A stretch of 64,000 nt of DNA from Hoyosella altamirensis (GTDB taxonomy: Bacteria; Actinomycetota; Actinomycetes; Mycobacteriales; Mycobacteriaceae): the NCBI RefSeq assembly GCF_014191505.1, contig NZ_JACHWS010000001.1, forward strand, positions 1,612,001 through 1,676,000, written 5' to 3'. Below the pieces are notes generated by a model. The model was not told the origin of the DNA and ran no database searches. It saw nothing but the letters and a program-made list of their open reading frames with translations. This document shows positions 27,454 through 36,811 of the stretch, in pieces. Position 1 is the stretch's first letter. Every line of letters starts with the position of its first letter. Position numbers and translations under genes: made by a program.

Positions 27454-29190
27454 GTGACCTCCGACCCCGCTGCGCCACAGACTGGCACCGCGATCCTGCG
27501 CCGCACACTGCGGCGTCATCGATCTCGCCTCAGCGGCGCCACCGCGCTATTGGCAACGCATCAGGCCGCCGAAACTGCTGTACCAATCGCGATAGGGCTG
27601 ATCGTGGATTACGCGATCGCAGTCGGCGACCTACCGCGCCTCGCTTTCTCCCTCGCCGGGCTCGCAGCGCTGTTCGTCGTGCTTTCCTTCGCCTGGCGCT
27701 ACGGAGCCCAGCTGCTCAACGTGGCATACCAGCGTGAGTCCCATGCGCTGCGTGTAGAAGCCGCCCGCCACATCCTGAACCCGCGTGGGATTTCGTCATC
27801 TATGGCGACCGGGGAGTACATCACCGTATCCACGTCAGACGCCGACAACGAAGCCAGCATTCTCGACGCCATACCTCGCGGCATCGCGGCAACCGTCGCA
27901 ATTGTGTTCACCGCTGCGGTTCTCGTAACAATTCATGTCCCGCTCGGGCTCGCGGTCGTTATCGGCACCCCGCTAATTCTCATATTGCTCCATGCCGCGA
28001 CTCCCCACCTCGTCCGTCGTACGCACGCACAGCAAGAAACTGTCGCGCGGACGTCCGCGATGGCGACAGACCTGTTGAGCGGACTCCGTCCGCTGCGCGG
28101 CGTCGGGGGTGAAGCCGCCGCATCCCAGCGGTACCGGAGTGCCAGCCGCCGAGCGCTCGAAGCACGAATAAGTTCCGCGACCGCGCAAGGCGCGTATACG
28201 GGCGCAAGCATGACCGCCAGCTCGCTTCTCGCCGTCGCGGTAGCCGGCGCCGCGGGCTGGCTTGCCCTTAGTGGCTCCCTCACTGTGGGCCAGCTGATCA
28301 TCGTCGCGGGGTTAGCTCAATTCCTGCTCGAGCCGTTGTCGACCCTTGCCGCCGTTCCCGGGCTGCTTGCCCGCGCCCGCGGATCCGCTGACCGTCTAGC
28401 ACTCGTCCTGTCTGCACCCCCACTCCTCCCCGCGGGTGAGCGGGCCGCCCTAGCACCGGGCACCTTGACGCTGCAGGAAGTGGAACACCGCTCGCTGCGG
28501 TCGGTCTCACTGACTGTCGCACCAGGCGAATTCGTCGCGCTCTTCGCCTACGATCCGGCTGACGGCGAAGCTCTCGCTAGCGTCCTCTCAGGGCAGATCG
28601 CACCCAGTGAGTACCGCGGTGCCGTCTGGATCAACGGCGTACCAATCGCGACTGCAGAAACGAACGCCGCGCGCGCAGTCTTGCTGAGCGAACCCCACCA
28701 CACAGATCTCTTCGCGGGAAGCCTGCGCGACAACATCACCCTGGGAAGTAGAAGTACGAACGCCACGAACGACACGGACGACACCGTCCTGCGCGAAGCT
28801 TTGCACGCGTCGGCCGCCGACGATGTGGCGGGTCTTCACCGCGACGGGCTCGACCACGTTATCGGTGAGCGCGGTGGCACGCTGTCAGGTGGCCAGCGGC
28901 AGCGCCTCGCGCTCGCGCGGGCCCTCTATGTGCGTTCCCCGATTCTCGTTCTGCACGATGCGACCACCGCCGTAGACGCTGTGACGGACTACGAGATCGC
29001 GCGCGGCGTGAAGGCGGCGCGCTCGGGCCCGGGGCAACGCCACACCACCGTGGTAATCACGACGAGTCCGGCATTCTTGTCCGTCGCGGACCGCGTGATC
29101 GTCATCAAAGACGGGACGGTTACCGGTGAGGGTTCCCACGCCGCGCTCGTCACGAACGATCCGCCCTACCGGAAGGCAGTGGCACGATGA
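27454..29190 (+). CDS. ABC exporter half-transporter with degenerate Walker A
   Basis: A fused membrane domain (about six helices in the first 320 residues) and ABC ATPase. The nucleotide domain lacks a Walker A: the expected GxxGxGKS position reads FAYDPADGEAL. The Walker B is followed by Ala instead of the catalytic Glu (LVLHDATT). The signature LSGGQRQRLALARAL is perfect. This pairs logically with the next gene, with which it shares an ATGA overlap. Together they should form a heterodimeric type-IV exporter; the substrate is unknown. Start uncertain: GTG 27454 or TTG 27439. Confidence 0.88.
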   Translation: MTSDPAAPQTGTAILRRTLRRHRSRLSGATALLATHQAAETAVPIAIGLIVDYAIAVGDLPRLAFSLAGLAALFVVLSFAWRYGAQLLNVAYQRESHALRVEAARHILNPRGISSSMATGEYITVSTSDADNEASILDAIPRGIAATVAIVFTAAVLVTIHVPLGLAVVIGTPLILILLHAATPHLVRRTHAQQETVARTSAMATDLLSGLRPLRGVGGEAAASQRYRSASRRALEARISSATAQGAYTGASMTASSLLAVAVAGAAGWLALSGSLTVGQLIIVAGLAQFLLEPLSTLAAVPGLLARARGSADRLALVLSAPPLLPAGERAALAPGTLTLQEVEHRSLRSVSLTVAPGEFVALFAYDPADGEALASVLSGQIAPSEYRGAVWINGVPIATAETNAARAVLLSEPHHTDLFAGSLRDNITLGSRSTNATNDTDDTVLREALHASAADDVAGLHRDGLDHVIGERGGTLSGGQRQRLALARALYVRSPILVLHDATTAVDAVTDYEIARGVKAARSGPGQRHTTVVITTSPAFLSVADRVIVIKDGTVTGEGSHAALVTNDPPYRKAVAR

Positions 29191-30977
29191 CCCAGCAGTT
29201 GCTCCCCATCGCGCGCACAGTTGCCACGGCGCGATGGCTGGTGCGCGAAGTGCTTCTGCGCTGGCGCCACAGCCTCCTCACCGTGGTGGTTTCGACGCTG
29301 GCGGCAGCCGCGGCAATCGTCCCCATCTGGGTACTCGGAATCCTCGTCGACAGAGTGCGCGACGGCGCCCCCGCCAGCGGAATCGGCGGGCTAGTAGCAG
29401 TGATGGTCGCGGCCGCGCTCGCCGCGGGCGTGCTCAGTGGGATCGGTTACCGGCTCATCGCATCGCTGGGCGAAACAGTGCTCGCTGATCTTCGTGAGAG
29501 ATTTGTCGACCGGGCGCTGCGACTGCCGCTGCACCAGGTTGAGGCCGCGGGCCGCGGTGACCTGCTGGCACGCGCGGGTGACGACGTCGCCGTAATCAGC
29601 CGTGCTGTGTCAAACGTGGTCCCCACCCTCATGACAGCGATGCTTACCACCGTGCTGAGCATCGCCGCTATGGTCGGCCTCGACTGGCGCCTCGGTCTTG
29701 CTGGTCTCGCTGCACTGCCGATGTATGTGCTCGCGCTGCGTTTTTATCTCCCGCGTTCCGGGCCGCTGTACGCGGAGGAGCGCGTAGCGATGGGTGAACG
29801 CACACAGGCACTCGTCAGCAGTATCGATGCGGCGAAGACCATCCGCGCCTATAGGTATGAAGAACCTCGCCTTGCTCTGATCGACACTGCTTCCGCCCGG
29901 GCACGCGACATAGGGATCACCGTGTTCCGCCTCGTCACCCGATTCGCCGCGCGTGGCAACAGAGCCGAATTCGTCGGACTCGCTTCAGTTCTCGCGGTCG
30001 GCTTCGCGCTGGTCAGCAACGATACAGTGACCGTTGGGCAGACCACCGCGGCCGCACTGCTGTTCCACCGCTTGTTCAACCCGATCGGCATACTGCTTTG
30101 GACGTTCGACGACATCCAGTCAGCTGGGGCAAGCCTCGCTCGCCTCGTCGGGGTTGTTCAGATACCCGCCATCGGGACCAGTTCGCAAACAACCACACCG
30201 TCGGAGCCCACCGATGCGAGCCTGGAACTGCGGAGCATCAAGCACACGTACGACGGGGAAAGCTTCGCGTTGCGCGGAGTCAATCTGCACATCAGTCCTG
30301 GTGAGCGTGTCGCTATCGTCGGTGCGACGGGTGCGGGAAAGTCGACTCTGGCTGCGATCGCAACGGGCACTCTGGCGCCGACGTGCGGTGACATCCGCGT
30401 TGGTGGTGTCGTGCTGAGCGACCTGGGCGGCCAACTGCGCGGCCATATCGCCATCGTCACGCAAGATGTCCATGTCTTCGCCGGTTCCCTGGCCGACGAT
30501 GTCCGGCTCGCTGCGCCGGAGGCTCCCGACAGCGACATCCGCGCCGCGCTCGCGGCTGTCGGTGCACTCGTGTGGGCTGATGCGCTGCCTGATGGTCTCG
30601 GAACGCGGGTCGGTGAGGGCGGCCATCCACTGACGGCGGCGCAGGCGCAGCAACTCGCCCTCGCGCGCGTCCTGCTCGCGGACCCCGCGATCGTGGTCCT
30701 TGATGAGGCGACAGCGGAAGCAGGAAGTGCAGGGGCTCGCGACCTCGAGCAATCCGCGCTCGCCGTAACAGAGGGGCGCACAAGCCTAGTAATCGCGCAT
30801 CGTCTCACACAGGCGATGACCGCGGACCGCGTCGTGGTGCTCGAACACGGCATGATCACCGAGGAGGGGACACACGCCGAACTCGTGGCACGTGGCGGCC
30901 ACTACTCCGCGTTGTGGCGCGCATGGTCTGGGCAGGTCACGGGAACGCCTCAGCACCTCCCTCAAGTTTCCCGATAG
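29187..30977 (+). CDS. ABC exporter half-transporter, catalytic partner
   Basis: A product of 596 residues: membrane domain (about 1-320) and ATPase with an intact Walker A (GATGAGKST), Q-loop (VTQDVHVF), Walker B with catalytic Glu (IVVLDEATA) and switch His (VIAHRL). Its signature is degenerate (LTAAQAQQLALARV). In the heterodimer this intact Walker A faces the intact signature of the upstream protein, giving one working ATP site, while both degenerate halves form the other. The stop is 10 bp before the GNAT-Nudix gene. Confidence 0.9.
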   Translation: MTQQLLPIARTVATARWLVREVLLRWRHSLLTVVVSTLAAAAAIVPIWVLGILVDRVRDGAPASGIGGLVAVMVAAALAAGVLSGIGYRLIASLGETVLADLRERFVDRALRLPLHQVEAAGRGDLLARAGDDVAVISRAVSNVVPTLMTAMLTTVLSIAAMVGLDWRLGLAGLAALPMYVLALRFYLPRSGPLYAEERVAMGERTQALVSSIDAAKTIRAYRYEEPRLALIDTASARARDIGITVFRLVTRFAARGNRAEFVGLASVLAVGFALVSNDTVTVGQTTAAALLFHRLFNPIGILLWTFDDIQSAGASLARLVGVVQIPAIGTSSQTTTPSEPTDASLELRSIKHTYDGESFALRGVNLHISPGERVAIVGATGAGKSTLAAIATGTLAPTCGDIRVGGVVLSDLGGQLRGHIAIVTQDVHVFAGSLADDVRLAAPEAPDSDIRAALAAVGALVWADALPDGLGTRVGEGGHPLTAAQAQQLALARVLLADPAIVVLDEATAEAGSAGARDLEQSALAVTEGRTSLVIAHRLTQAMTADRVVVLEHGMITEEGTHAELVARGGHYSALWRAWSGQVTGTPQHLPQVSR

Positions 30978-30986
30978 GCTGCAAAT

Positions 30987-32018
30987 GTGGGAAGACGCCC
31001 GACCGACAACAGCGAATCCGCCAGAACGCCCGTCCTCACCGATGGCGTCGTCACGCTGAGGCCGTGGAATGACGCGGACATTCCAGCAGCCGAGCGCGGT
31101 CACGACGAGGAAATCCGCCGCTGGACGGATGCACAGTCGGCGAACACCCTGACCAAAGCGGTCAAGCGCGGGCGCGAGAAACCAGACCCGGAGCGCGGCG
31201 TCAGCCTCGTCATCGAGCACGACGGAATAGCTGTCGGATATGTCGAGGTCCGGCGTACCACCGACGACACTGGTGAGCTCTACTGGGTTCTGTTCGCAGG
31301 CCAGCGGGGCCGGGGGCTCGCTACCAGGGCGCTAGCCCTGCTCGCCGAATATGCCTTCGACGAACTTGGTTTCGCGCGCATCGAAGCCCACGTCGACGTG
31401 GAGAATCTTCGTTCCATACGCCTCGCGACGCGCGCCGGGCTGCGCCGTGAAGGCCTGCTCAGGAAAGGGCGGCGCCAGGGGAAAGAGCGCAGAGACACTG
31501 TGGTGCTCGCCCGCCTCGCCGACGACCCGCCGCTACGCGACCCCGGCGGATTTCGCGAGATACTCAACGCTTTCCTGCCTCGGAAGCGCGCGATTTCGCA
31601 GATGCTCATCCGCGATGATGCAGACCGCGTGCTTCTCTGTGAACTCACGTATAAGCGGGACTGGGACCTTCCTGGCGGGGTTGTCGAGGTCGGAGAGTCG
31701 CCGTTTCTCGCGGTCAGTCGGGAACTACAGGAGGAATTGGGCCTCGATGTGCCTGCCGGACGACTGCTGCTGACGGACTGGCTGCCGCCCTGGGGCGGCT
31801 GGGACGACGCGGTGTGCCTGGTTTTCGACGGCGGTGCTCATCCGTCCTCATTGCTGGACACGATGGTGGCGGATGCCAAGGAGGTGCGCACCGCTGAGTT
31901 CTGCACGGTTGAAGAAGTACGCGCCCGTTGCACCGACTTCACTGCTCGCCGGATCGAATCGGCTCTCCACTCGCTGGAAGGCGGTGGGCCGCAATACACC
32001 GAATCAGGACGCCCATGA
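30987..32018 (+). CDS. GNAT acetyltransferase fused to a Nudix hydrolase
   Basis: The 343-residue protein combines two enzymes. Residues about 16-180: GNAT fold of the RimJ/RimL type with VTLRPWNDADIPA, the acetyl-CoA loop GQRGRGLATRAL and FARIEAHVDVENLRSIRLA. Residues about 195-335: Nudix domain with an intact Nudix box (GGVVEVGE...RELQEELGL). One activity would acetylate an amine, the other hydrolyse a nucleoside diphosphate derivative; the link between them is not known to me. GTG start; overlaps csaA by 4 bp. Confidence 0.85.
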   Translation: MGRRPTDNSESARTPVLTDGVVTLRPWNDADIPAAERGHDEEIRRWTDAQSANTLTKAVKRGREKPDPERGVSLVIEHDGIAVGYVEVRRTTDDTGELYWVLFAGQRGRGLATRALALLAEYAFDELGFARIEAHVDVENLRSIRLATRAGLRREGLLRKGRRQGKERRDTVVLARLADDPPLRDPGGFREILNAFLPRKRAISQMLIRDDADRVLLCELTYKRDWDLPGGVVEVGESPFLAVSRELQEELGLDVPAGRLLLTDWLPPWGGWDDAVCLVFDGGAHPSSLLDTMVADAKEVRTAEFCTVEEVRARCTDFTARRIESALHSLEGGGPQYTESGRP

Positions 32019-32341
32019 CACTCGATCAACTCGGCACAATCGAACTACGAGTGGGAACAATCCAGACGGTAGAGGAGAACCCAAAAGCCCGGAAACCGGC
32101 CTACGTCCTGACAATCGACCTTGGCCCCCTCGGGCAGAAGACCTCAAGCGCGCAGATCACGGACCGGTACGAGCCCGATGACCTAGTGGGCCGACAGGTG
32201 GTGTGTGTATGCAACCTGGAGCCGAAACGCGTCGCAGGAGTGAAGTCGGAGGTCCTCACCGTCGGTGTGTACACCGCTGACAACACCGTCACGCTGGTCT
32301 CAGTGGACCATCCCGTCGCTAACGGAGCCCTGCTGGCGTGA
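32015..32341 (+). CDS. csaA: CsaA-like tRNA-binding-domain protein
   Basis: A small (108-residue) protein made of one EMAP/Arc1p-type OB-fold, the tRNA-binding domain. IELRVGTIQTVEENPKARKP, SSAQITDRY and GRQVVCVCNLEPKRVAGVKSEVLT match CsaA proteins, which have export-chaperone-like activity in Bacillus. The ATG overlaps the stop of the GNAT-Nudix gene (ATGA). It ends 2 bp before the convergent hypothetical gene. Confidence 0.85.
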   Translation: MTLDQLGTIELRVGTIQTVEENPKARKPAYVLTIDLGPLGQKTSSAQITDRYEPDDLVGRQVVCVCNLEPKRVAGVKSEVLTVGVYTADNTVTLVSVDHPVANGALLA

Positions 32342-32342
32342 A

Positions 32343-32789
32343 TCAGCTCTGCGGGCCTGCCTCGTGTCCGGGGCGCCCCGGAGTGCGGCGCTGCTCTTTC
32401 ATCTCAGCCTCGTGAATATGGCGGACACCGCCGGCCAGTTTTTCCCGGGCCTCTCGTTCTATCGCGCGGAACGTGGACCAATATCCGTCGTCGAACTCCT
32501 CGACGACCTGGAACGTCCACCGGCCAGAAAGTACATTCAGGCCGATGACGGTGTCTTCGATCCGCTGAGCGAGTTCGGTGTGGCCCGCGTCCCTCAGTTG
32601 TTCTACGGCCTCGGAGAGCTTAGCGTCGCCACCACCGATCAACTGATGGAACGAGTAAAGGTGCCCCCGTGCTCGTTCCACCATTTCCAGGGCCTCCGAC
32701 ATGAGGCCGAGCGCGGCCACTGTGGTGTCGTCGACACCTTCAGGCCGTCGATGGTCGGATGGTCGCGCGATCGGAAAGTCGTCAGTCAC
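32343..32789 (-). CDS. Conserved hypothetical protein
   Basis: A soluble product of 148 residues, mostly alpha-helical by composition (LGLMSEALEMVERARGHLYS, LSEAVEQLRDAGHTELAQRI), with an aromatic-rich segment RWTFQVVEEFDDGYW and a charged, His-containing tail. No signal, no membrane segment, no recognised catalytic motif. GTG start. It is 9 bp downstream of the SDR gene on the same strand and probably cotranscribed. Confidence 0.7.
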   Translation of the reverse strand: MTDDFPIARPSDHRRPEGVDDTTVAALGLMSEALEMVERARGHLYSFHQLIGGGDAKLSEAVEQLRDAGHTELAQRIEDTVIGLNVLSGRWTFQVVEEFDDGYWSTFRAIEREAREKLAGGVRHIHEAEMKEQRRTPGRPGHEAGPQS

Positions 32790-32798
32790 GTGTCAACT

Positions 32799-33590
32799 CT
32801 ACTTTCGTGCGATGCGCCTGTTCACGGCGCGCAGCAGGCGTAAGGGCGTGATCTGTGCGCTGTTGAACATCAGCGCGGCCTGAGTTCCTACCGGAATGTG
32901 GGTCGGGCGCGGAATAGGGTTCCGTGCGGGACGTGTGGTCTGGAAGATCTTGTCGGCCACATCACCAGCGGTAAGGTTAACCCCCAGCGAAGTCATCGAT
33001 CCAGTACGTTCCGTCGCGATCATCGAGGTGTCCACGAACAGCGGCCAGAGCGCGAATACTCGTATGCCCTCAGGGCGCCACTCGATGTCCAGGGCTTCAG
33101 TTAGCCCCCGTACCGCGAACTTGGATGCGGAATACGCGGCGAGTTCAGCCTGCCCGTAGATCGCGGACGCCGAGCACATATTCACGACCTGCGCGCCCGG
33201 GGTTGCCTTGAGGTACGGATAGGCCGCGTAACACCCGTTCATCACACCGTCTACGTTCACGCGAATAACGCGCTGCTGCGCATCGAGCGGCAGATCGACG
33301 AAATTACCGGCCCGGAGGAGTCCGGCGTTGTTGACGAGAATGTCTAAGCGTCCGCTCGTCCGTTTCATGAAGTCATCGAGCACGCCCTGCCACTCGTCTG
33401 CATTTGTCACGTCGAGCGCGGCCCCGGTTACGCTCCCCTTGGGTGCCTCGGCCTGCAGCGATCGGAGACCGGCTTCGTCCACATCGGTGGCGCACACCAG
33501 ATAGCCCTCTGACGCGAACCGCAATGCGGTCGCACGGCCAATACCCGACGCGGCACCCGTTATGAACACACTTCCATGTGTAAACGCCAT
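32799..33590 (-). CDS. Short-chain dehydrogenase/reductase
   Basis: A classical SDR of 263 residues. Cofactor turn TGAASGIGRAT at about 11-21; NNAGLL; catalytic Ser in CSASA, and YSASK with the Tyr/Lys pair. Acidic CATDVDE after strand two points to NAD(H) preference. The C-terminal 30 residues are basic and hydrophobic (LMFNSAQITPLRLLRAVNRR), suggesting membrane contact. The substrate is not determined. It lies downstream of the nar terminator hairpin and so should have its own promoter. Confidence 0.85.
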   Translation of the reverse strand: MAFTHGSVFITGAASGIGRATALRFASEGYLVCATDVDEAGLRSLQAEAPKGSVTGAALDVTNADEWQGVLDDFMKRTSGRLDILVNNAGLLRAGNFVDLPLDAQQRVIRVNVDGVMNGCYAAYPYLKATPGAQVVNMCSASAIYGQAELAAYSASKFAVRGLTEALDIEWRPEGIRVFALWPLFVDTSMIATERTGSMTSLGVNLTAGDVADKIFQTTRPARNPIPRPTHIPVGTQAALMFNSAQITPLRLLRAVNRRIARK

Positions 33591-33664
33591 TGACGGCCCT
33601 CCCCCTCAACGAACCAGCCAGCCACAGTTCTCACTCAGGACGCTACCTGTTCTCGCGACAAGAA

Positions 33665-33721
33665 CTTCGCGGGGTGATGTATCAGTTTCGACACGCAAAC
33701 CGGATACATCACCCCGCGAAG
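33665..33721 (-). terminator. Strong hairpin downstream of narI
   Basis: Arms 33665-33683 and 33703-33721 are perfectly complementary over 19 bp with a 19-bp spacer that can extend pairing (GTTT with AAAC). It begins 21 bp after the narI stop and has no U-tract, as for many mycobacterial terminators. It separates the nar operon from the SDR gene; an operator role for SDR is less likely. Confidence 0.75.
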
Positions 33722-33741
33722 CTGGCGGGCGGGCAGCCGCG

Positions 33742-34473
33742 TCAGTGACGGCTGTTCGCGGTCTCCCACGCCCTGTCATAGGGGCTCGAGCCACGCTTCG
33801 CGACGTCCTTACTCCGGTAGACGACGTATGGACGGAACAGATACCCCAGCGGGGCACTGAACACGTGCACTAGCCGCGTGTACGGCCAGATCGTGAACAG
33901 CACGAGCGCCGCGATCGCGTGCAACTGGAAGCTGACCGGGATGCCGATCATCAGGTCCGGATTTGGACTCAGCATGAAGACACTGCGGAACCACGGGGAT
34001 ACTGTTTCGCGGTAGTCGTACCCGCCAGCGACGATGTTCTCCCAGACGGTGTTCACCATGCCGGTGAGCACCGTGAAGATGAACACCGCATACATGAAAA
34101 CGTCGCCTTTGGTGGTTGCTTTCCGTACCGACGACACAGTGATTCGCCGGTACAGCAGAATAACCAGGCCAGTGATCACGGCAATTCCAGCGAGGGTTCC
34201 GGGAATCACGGCCAGATAGTGATAAGCGTGATCGGAAATACCGAGGGCCTGTGTCCACGATTTCGGGACCGCAAGCCCTCCGACATGCCCCGCGATCACT
34301 GCGAGCAACCCGAAGTGAAAGAGCGGGCTGCCGATTTGCAACAGGCGGCTCTCATACATTTGCGACGAACGAGTGGTCCAGCCGAACTGGTCGTGCCGGT
34401 ACCGCCACACGTGGCCAAGCGCAAAAGAAGTGAGCGCAACGTACGGCAGAATCAGCCACAGGAAAGTATTCAC
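33742..34473 (-). CDS. narI: Respiratory nitrate reductase, gamma subunit (cytochrome b)
   Basis: An integral membrane di-heme cytochrome b of 243 residues that takes electrons from quinol and passes them to NarH. Five hydrophobic segments are visible, and histidines in helices (GSPLFHFGLLAVIAGHVGG with segments FHFGLLA and AGHVGG; FQLHAIAALVLF; RLVHVFS) match the heme ligand positions. Overlaps narJ by 4 bp and closes the narGHJI operon. Confidence 0.94.
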   Translation of the reverse strand: MNTFLWLILPYVALTSFALGHVWRYRHDQFGWTTRSSQMYESRLLQIGSPLFHFGLLAVIAGHVGGLAVPKSWTQALGISDHAYHYLAVIPGTLAGIAVITGLVILLYRRITVSSVRKATTKGDVFMYAVFIFTVLTGMVNTVWENIVAGGYDYRETVSPWFRSVFMLSPNPDLMIGIPVSFQLHAIAALVLFTIWPYTRLVHVFSAPLGYLFRPYVVYRSKDVAKRGSSPYDRAWETANSRH

Positions 34474-35174
34474 TGGTGCCCTCCCGAGGCGCCGGGGAAC
34501 GAGGGCGTCGGGAGAAGTTCCGGCGCCGTGACAGTGGGGTCTATCGAGTAGGGGTCGAGTCCCACCTCTTCTTCGGGCGGGCCTTCAGCGGCGAGCACAC
34601 GGATTTCGGCGCGGTCGGTCGTCGTGAGCGGGCGCAACGTGTCGCATAGCGCATCGACCACTGCGGCATAGGGGGATTCGCTGTCGTGCAGCGACAAGCG
34701 CAATAGTTCAAGGACGGCACGGTGGCGTGCCAGGATCCGGCCACCAGCACGCGCGTCGATCGTCGATGCGAACTCCAGGACCGCAGGCAGATAGTCCGGG
34801 AGCTCCTGCTCATCCATCTCGGCACCAGCCGACCTGTAGGCCTGCTTCATCATCAGCAGCGCACCACCACGCTTCCGCGTATCACCGTAGGCGTAGTAGG
34901 TGAGGTGCAGACTCGACCGGCGGCGCATATCGAACGTTTCGACGTAATGCCCCGCCAGGGCAATCTGGTCGGTGTTCTGCGCATAATCCAGAAATGACTT
35001 CAGCTGCGCCCGAGCGGGTCCGGGTACGCGCGCCACCGCCGCGACCAGATCTGGGAGCATCACGAGGGTCCGGGGGTGCGGATAGTCGAGGAGCAATGCG
35101 CACAGCCTCCACACGAGCCGCATGTCGCGTTCGGTGTAGTCGTCGCGTTTGCGGCGCCCGCGAATGATGCTCAC
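34470..35174 (-). CDS. narJ: Nitrate reductase assembly chaperone
   Basis: The 234-residue all-helical TorD/NarJ-type chaperone assists molybdenum cofactor insertion into NarG before membrane docking. MRLVWRLCALLLDYPHPRTL and YVETFDMRRRSSLHLTYYAYGDTRKRG contain the family motifs (YVETFDMRRRSSLHLTY). It overlaps narH by 4 bp upstream and narI by 4 bp downstream. Confidence 0.94.
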   Translation of the reverse strand: MSIIRGRRKRDDYTERDMRLVWRLCALLLDYPHPRTLVMLPDLVAAVARVPGPARAQLKSFLDYAQNTDQIALAGHYVETFDMRRRSSLHLTYYAYGDTRKRGGALLMMKQAYRSAGAEMDEQELPDYLPAVLEFASTIDARAGGRILARHRAVLELLRLSLHDSESPYAAVVDALCDTLRPLTTTDRAEIRVLAAEGPPEEEVGLDPYSIDPTVTAPELLPTPSFPGASGGHQ

Positions 35175-36811
35175 GACACGCTCTCCGGGTGTTTCTCCGC
35201 CGGGTCCTTGGGAACGCCTTCAGGCACGATTCCGCTGGTGGACTTACCATCCCAGTTCAGCAAGTTCACCCGTCCCGTTTTGTCCTCTGGGGCTGCGCCA
35301 TTGGTGTCATCGAGAAGGTGGAACTTCTCTGCCATGACGTCAAACGCCGTCATGCCGGGGCCGCCATCATTGTCGAGACTGCAGGACGTCGCGATCGCTT
35401 CGAGACGGTGCGCATCCGACGTCGCGCCGGTGGGGATCACGTAGCGGTCCTCGTACTTCGCCAGCGCAAGCAGCCGGTACATCGCCTCGATCTCGTAAGT
35501 TGTAAGCCGGACGGACGCGGCGATCGACGGATCGACCTCTTCCTGCAAGTTGACCTGGCGCATGTGGGCGCGCATCGCAGCGAGGCGCTGCAATGAGGCA
35601 CGTACAGGTCCGACATCACCGGCCGTGAAAAGCTCCGCGAGATATTCGATTGGGATTCGCAGGGCGTCGATCGCCCCGAATAAGTTGTCGCCGTTCTCGC
35701 CGTCACCGCCGGATTCGGTCACCGCGTCGACAACCGGGGACAGCGGCGGGACGTACCAGACCATCGGCATCGTTCGGTATTCGGGATGCAGGGGCAGCGC
35801 GATCTGGTACTCGGCGATCATCTTGTATACCGGCGAGTTCTGGGCCGCTTCGATCCAGTCGTGCGAAATGCCGGCTTTTTCGCATGCGTCGACAACGCGT
35901 GGGTCGTGCGGGTTGAGGAATACGTTCAGCTGGGCGGGGTACAGGTCCTTGTCATCAGGCACCTGAGTCGCCTGGGTGACAGCGTCCGCGTCATACAGCA
36001 TCACGCCGATGTACCGCAGGCGACCAACGCAGGTCTCCGAGCAGATAGTCGGGATCCCCACCTCAACGCGCGGGTAGCAGAAGGTGCACTTCTCGGCTTT
36101 GCCGGTCTTGTGGTTGAAGTAGATCTTCTTGTAAGGACAGCCCGTCACGCACTGGCGCCAGCCTCGGCACTTGTCCTGGTCGACGAGAACGATCCCATCC
36201 TCGGCGCGCTTGTAGATGGCACCCGACGGGCACGACGCAGCGCACGACGGATTGAGGCAGTGCTCGCAGATGCGCGGCAGATAAAACATGAAGGTCTGCT
36301 CGAACTCGAGTTTGATCTTCTCGTTCACCCGCTGAAGAATCGGGTCCTGTCCCACCTGCTCCGAACCGCCACCGAGATCGTCGTCCCAGTTGGCGCCCCA
36401 TGTCACCTTCGTGTCTTCACCGGTGATCGCCGACTTCGGCCGCGCCACCGGCGTCGTATCCATCGGGCCTGACCCAAGAATGGTGCTGTAATCGTAGGTC
36501 CACGGTTCGTAGTAGTCCGCGACAGTCGGAAGGTCTGGATTCGCGAATATGTTGCCGAGCCGCTTCAGGCGTGACCCCGACTTCAGGGTGACCTTCCCGC
36601 GTTTGGTGCGGGTCCACCCGCCCTTCCACCGCTCCTGATCCTGATACTGGCGCGGGTACCCTTGGCCTGGGCGGGTTTCGACGTTGTTGAACCACGCGTA
36701 TTCGACACCAGGACGATTCGTCCACGCTTGCTTACACGTGACCGAGCAGGTGTGACAGCCGATGCATTTGTCCAGGTTCATCACCATGGCAATCTGAGCC
36801 ATTGGTTTCAT
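35171..36811 (-). CDS. narH: Respiratory nitrate reductase, beta subunit (Fe-S)
   Basis: An electron-transfer subunit of 546 residues. Four cysteine groups are visible: CIGCHTCSVTCKQAW, CEHCLNPSCAASCPSG, CRGWRQCVTGCPYKK (Trp in place of one Cys, giving the 3Fe-4S cluster of the family) and CTFCYPRVEVGIPTICSETC (split as CTFCYPR and ICSETC). It links NarI hemes to NarG on the cytoplasmic face. ATG overlaps the narG stop by one base. Confidence 0.95.
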   Translation of the reverse strand: MKPMAQIAMVMNLDKCIGCHTCSVTCKQAWTNRPGVEYAWFNNVETRPGQGYPRQYQDQERWKGGWTRTKRGKVTLKSGSRLKRLGNIFANPDLPTVADYYEPWTYDYSTILGSGPMDTTPVARPKSAITGEDTKVTWGANWDDDLGGGSEQVGQDPILQRVNEKIKLEFEQTFMFYLPRICEHCLNPSCAASCPSGAIYKRAEDGIVLVDQDKCRGWRQCVTGCPYKKIYFNHKTGKAEKCTFCYPRVEVGIPTICSETCVGRLRYIGVMLYDADAVTQATQVPDDKDLYPAQLNVFLNPHDPRVVDACEKAGISHDWIEAAQNSPVYKMIAEYQIALPLHPEYRTMPMVWYVPPLSPVVDAVTESGGDGENGDNLFGAIDALRIPIEYLAELFTAGDVGPVRASLQRLAAMRAHMRQVNLQEEVDPSIAASVRLTTYEIEAMYRLLALAKYEDRYVIPTGATSDAHRLEAIATSCSLDNDGGPGMTAFDVMAEKFHLLDDTNGAAPEDKTGRVNLLNWDGKSTSGIVPEGVPKDPAEKHPESVS

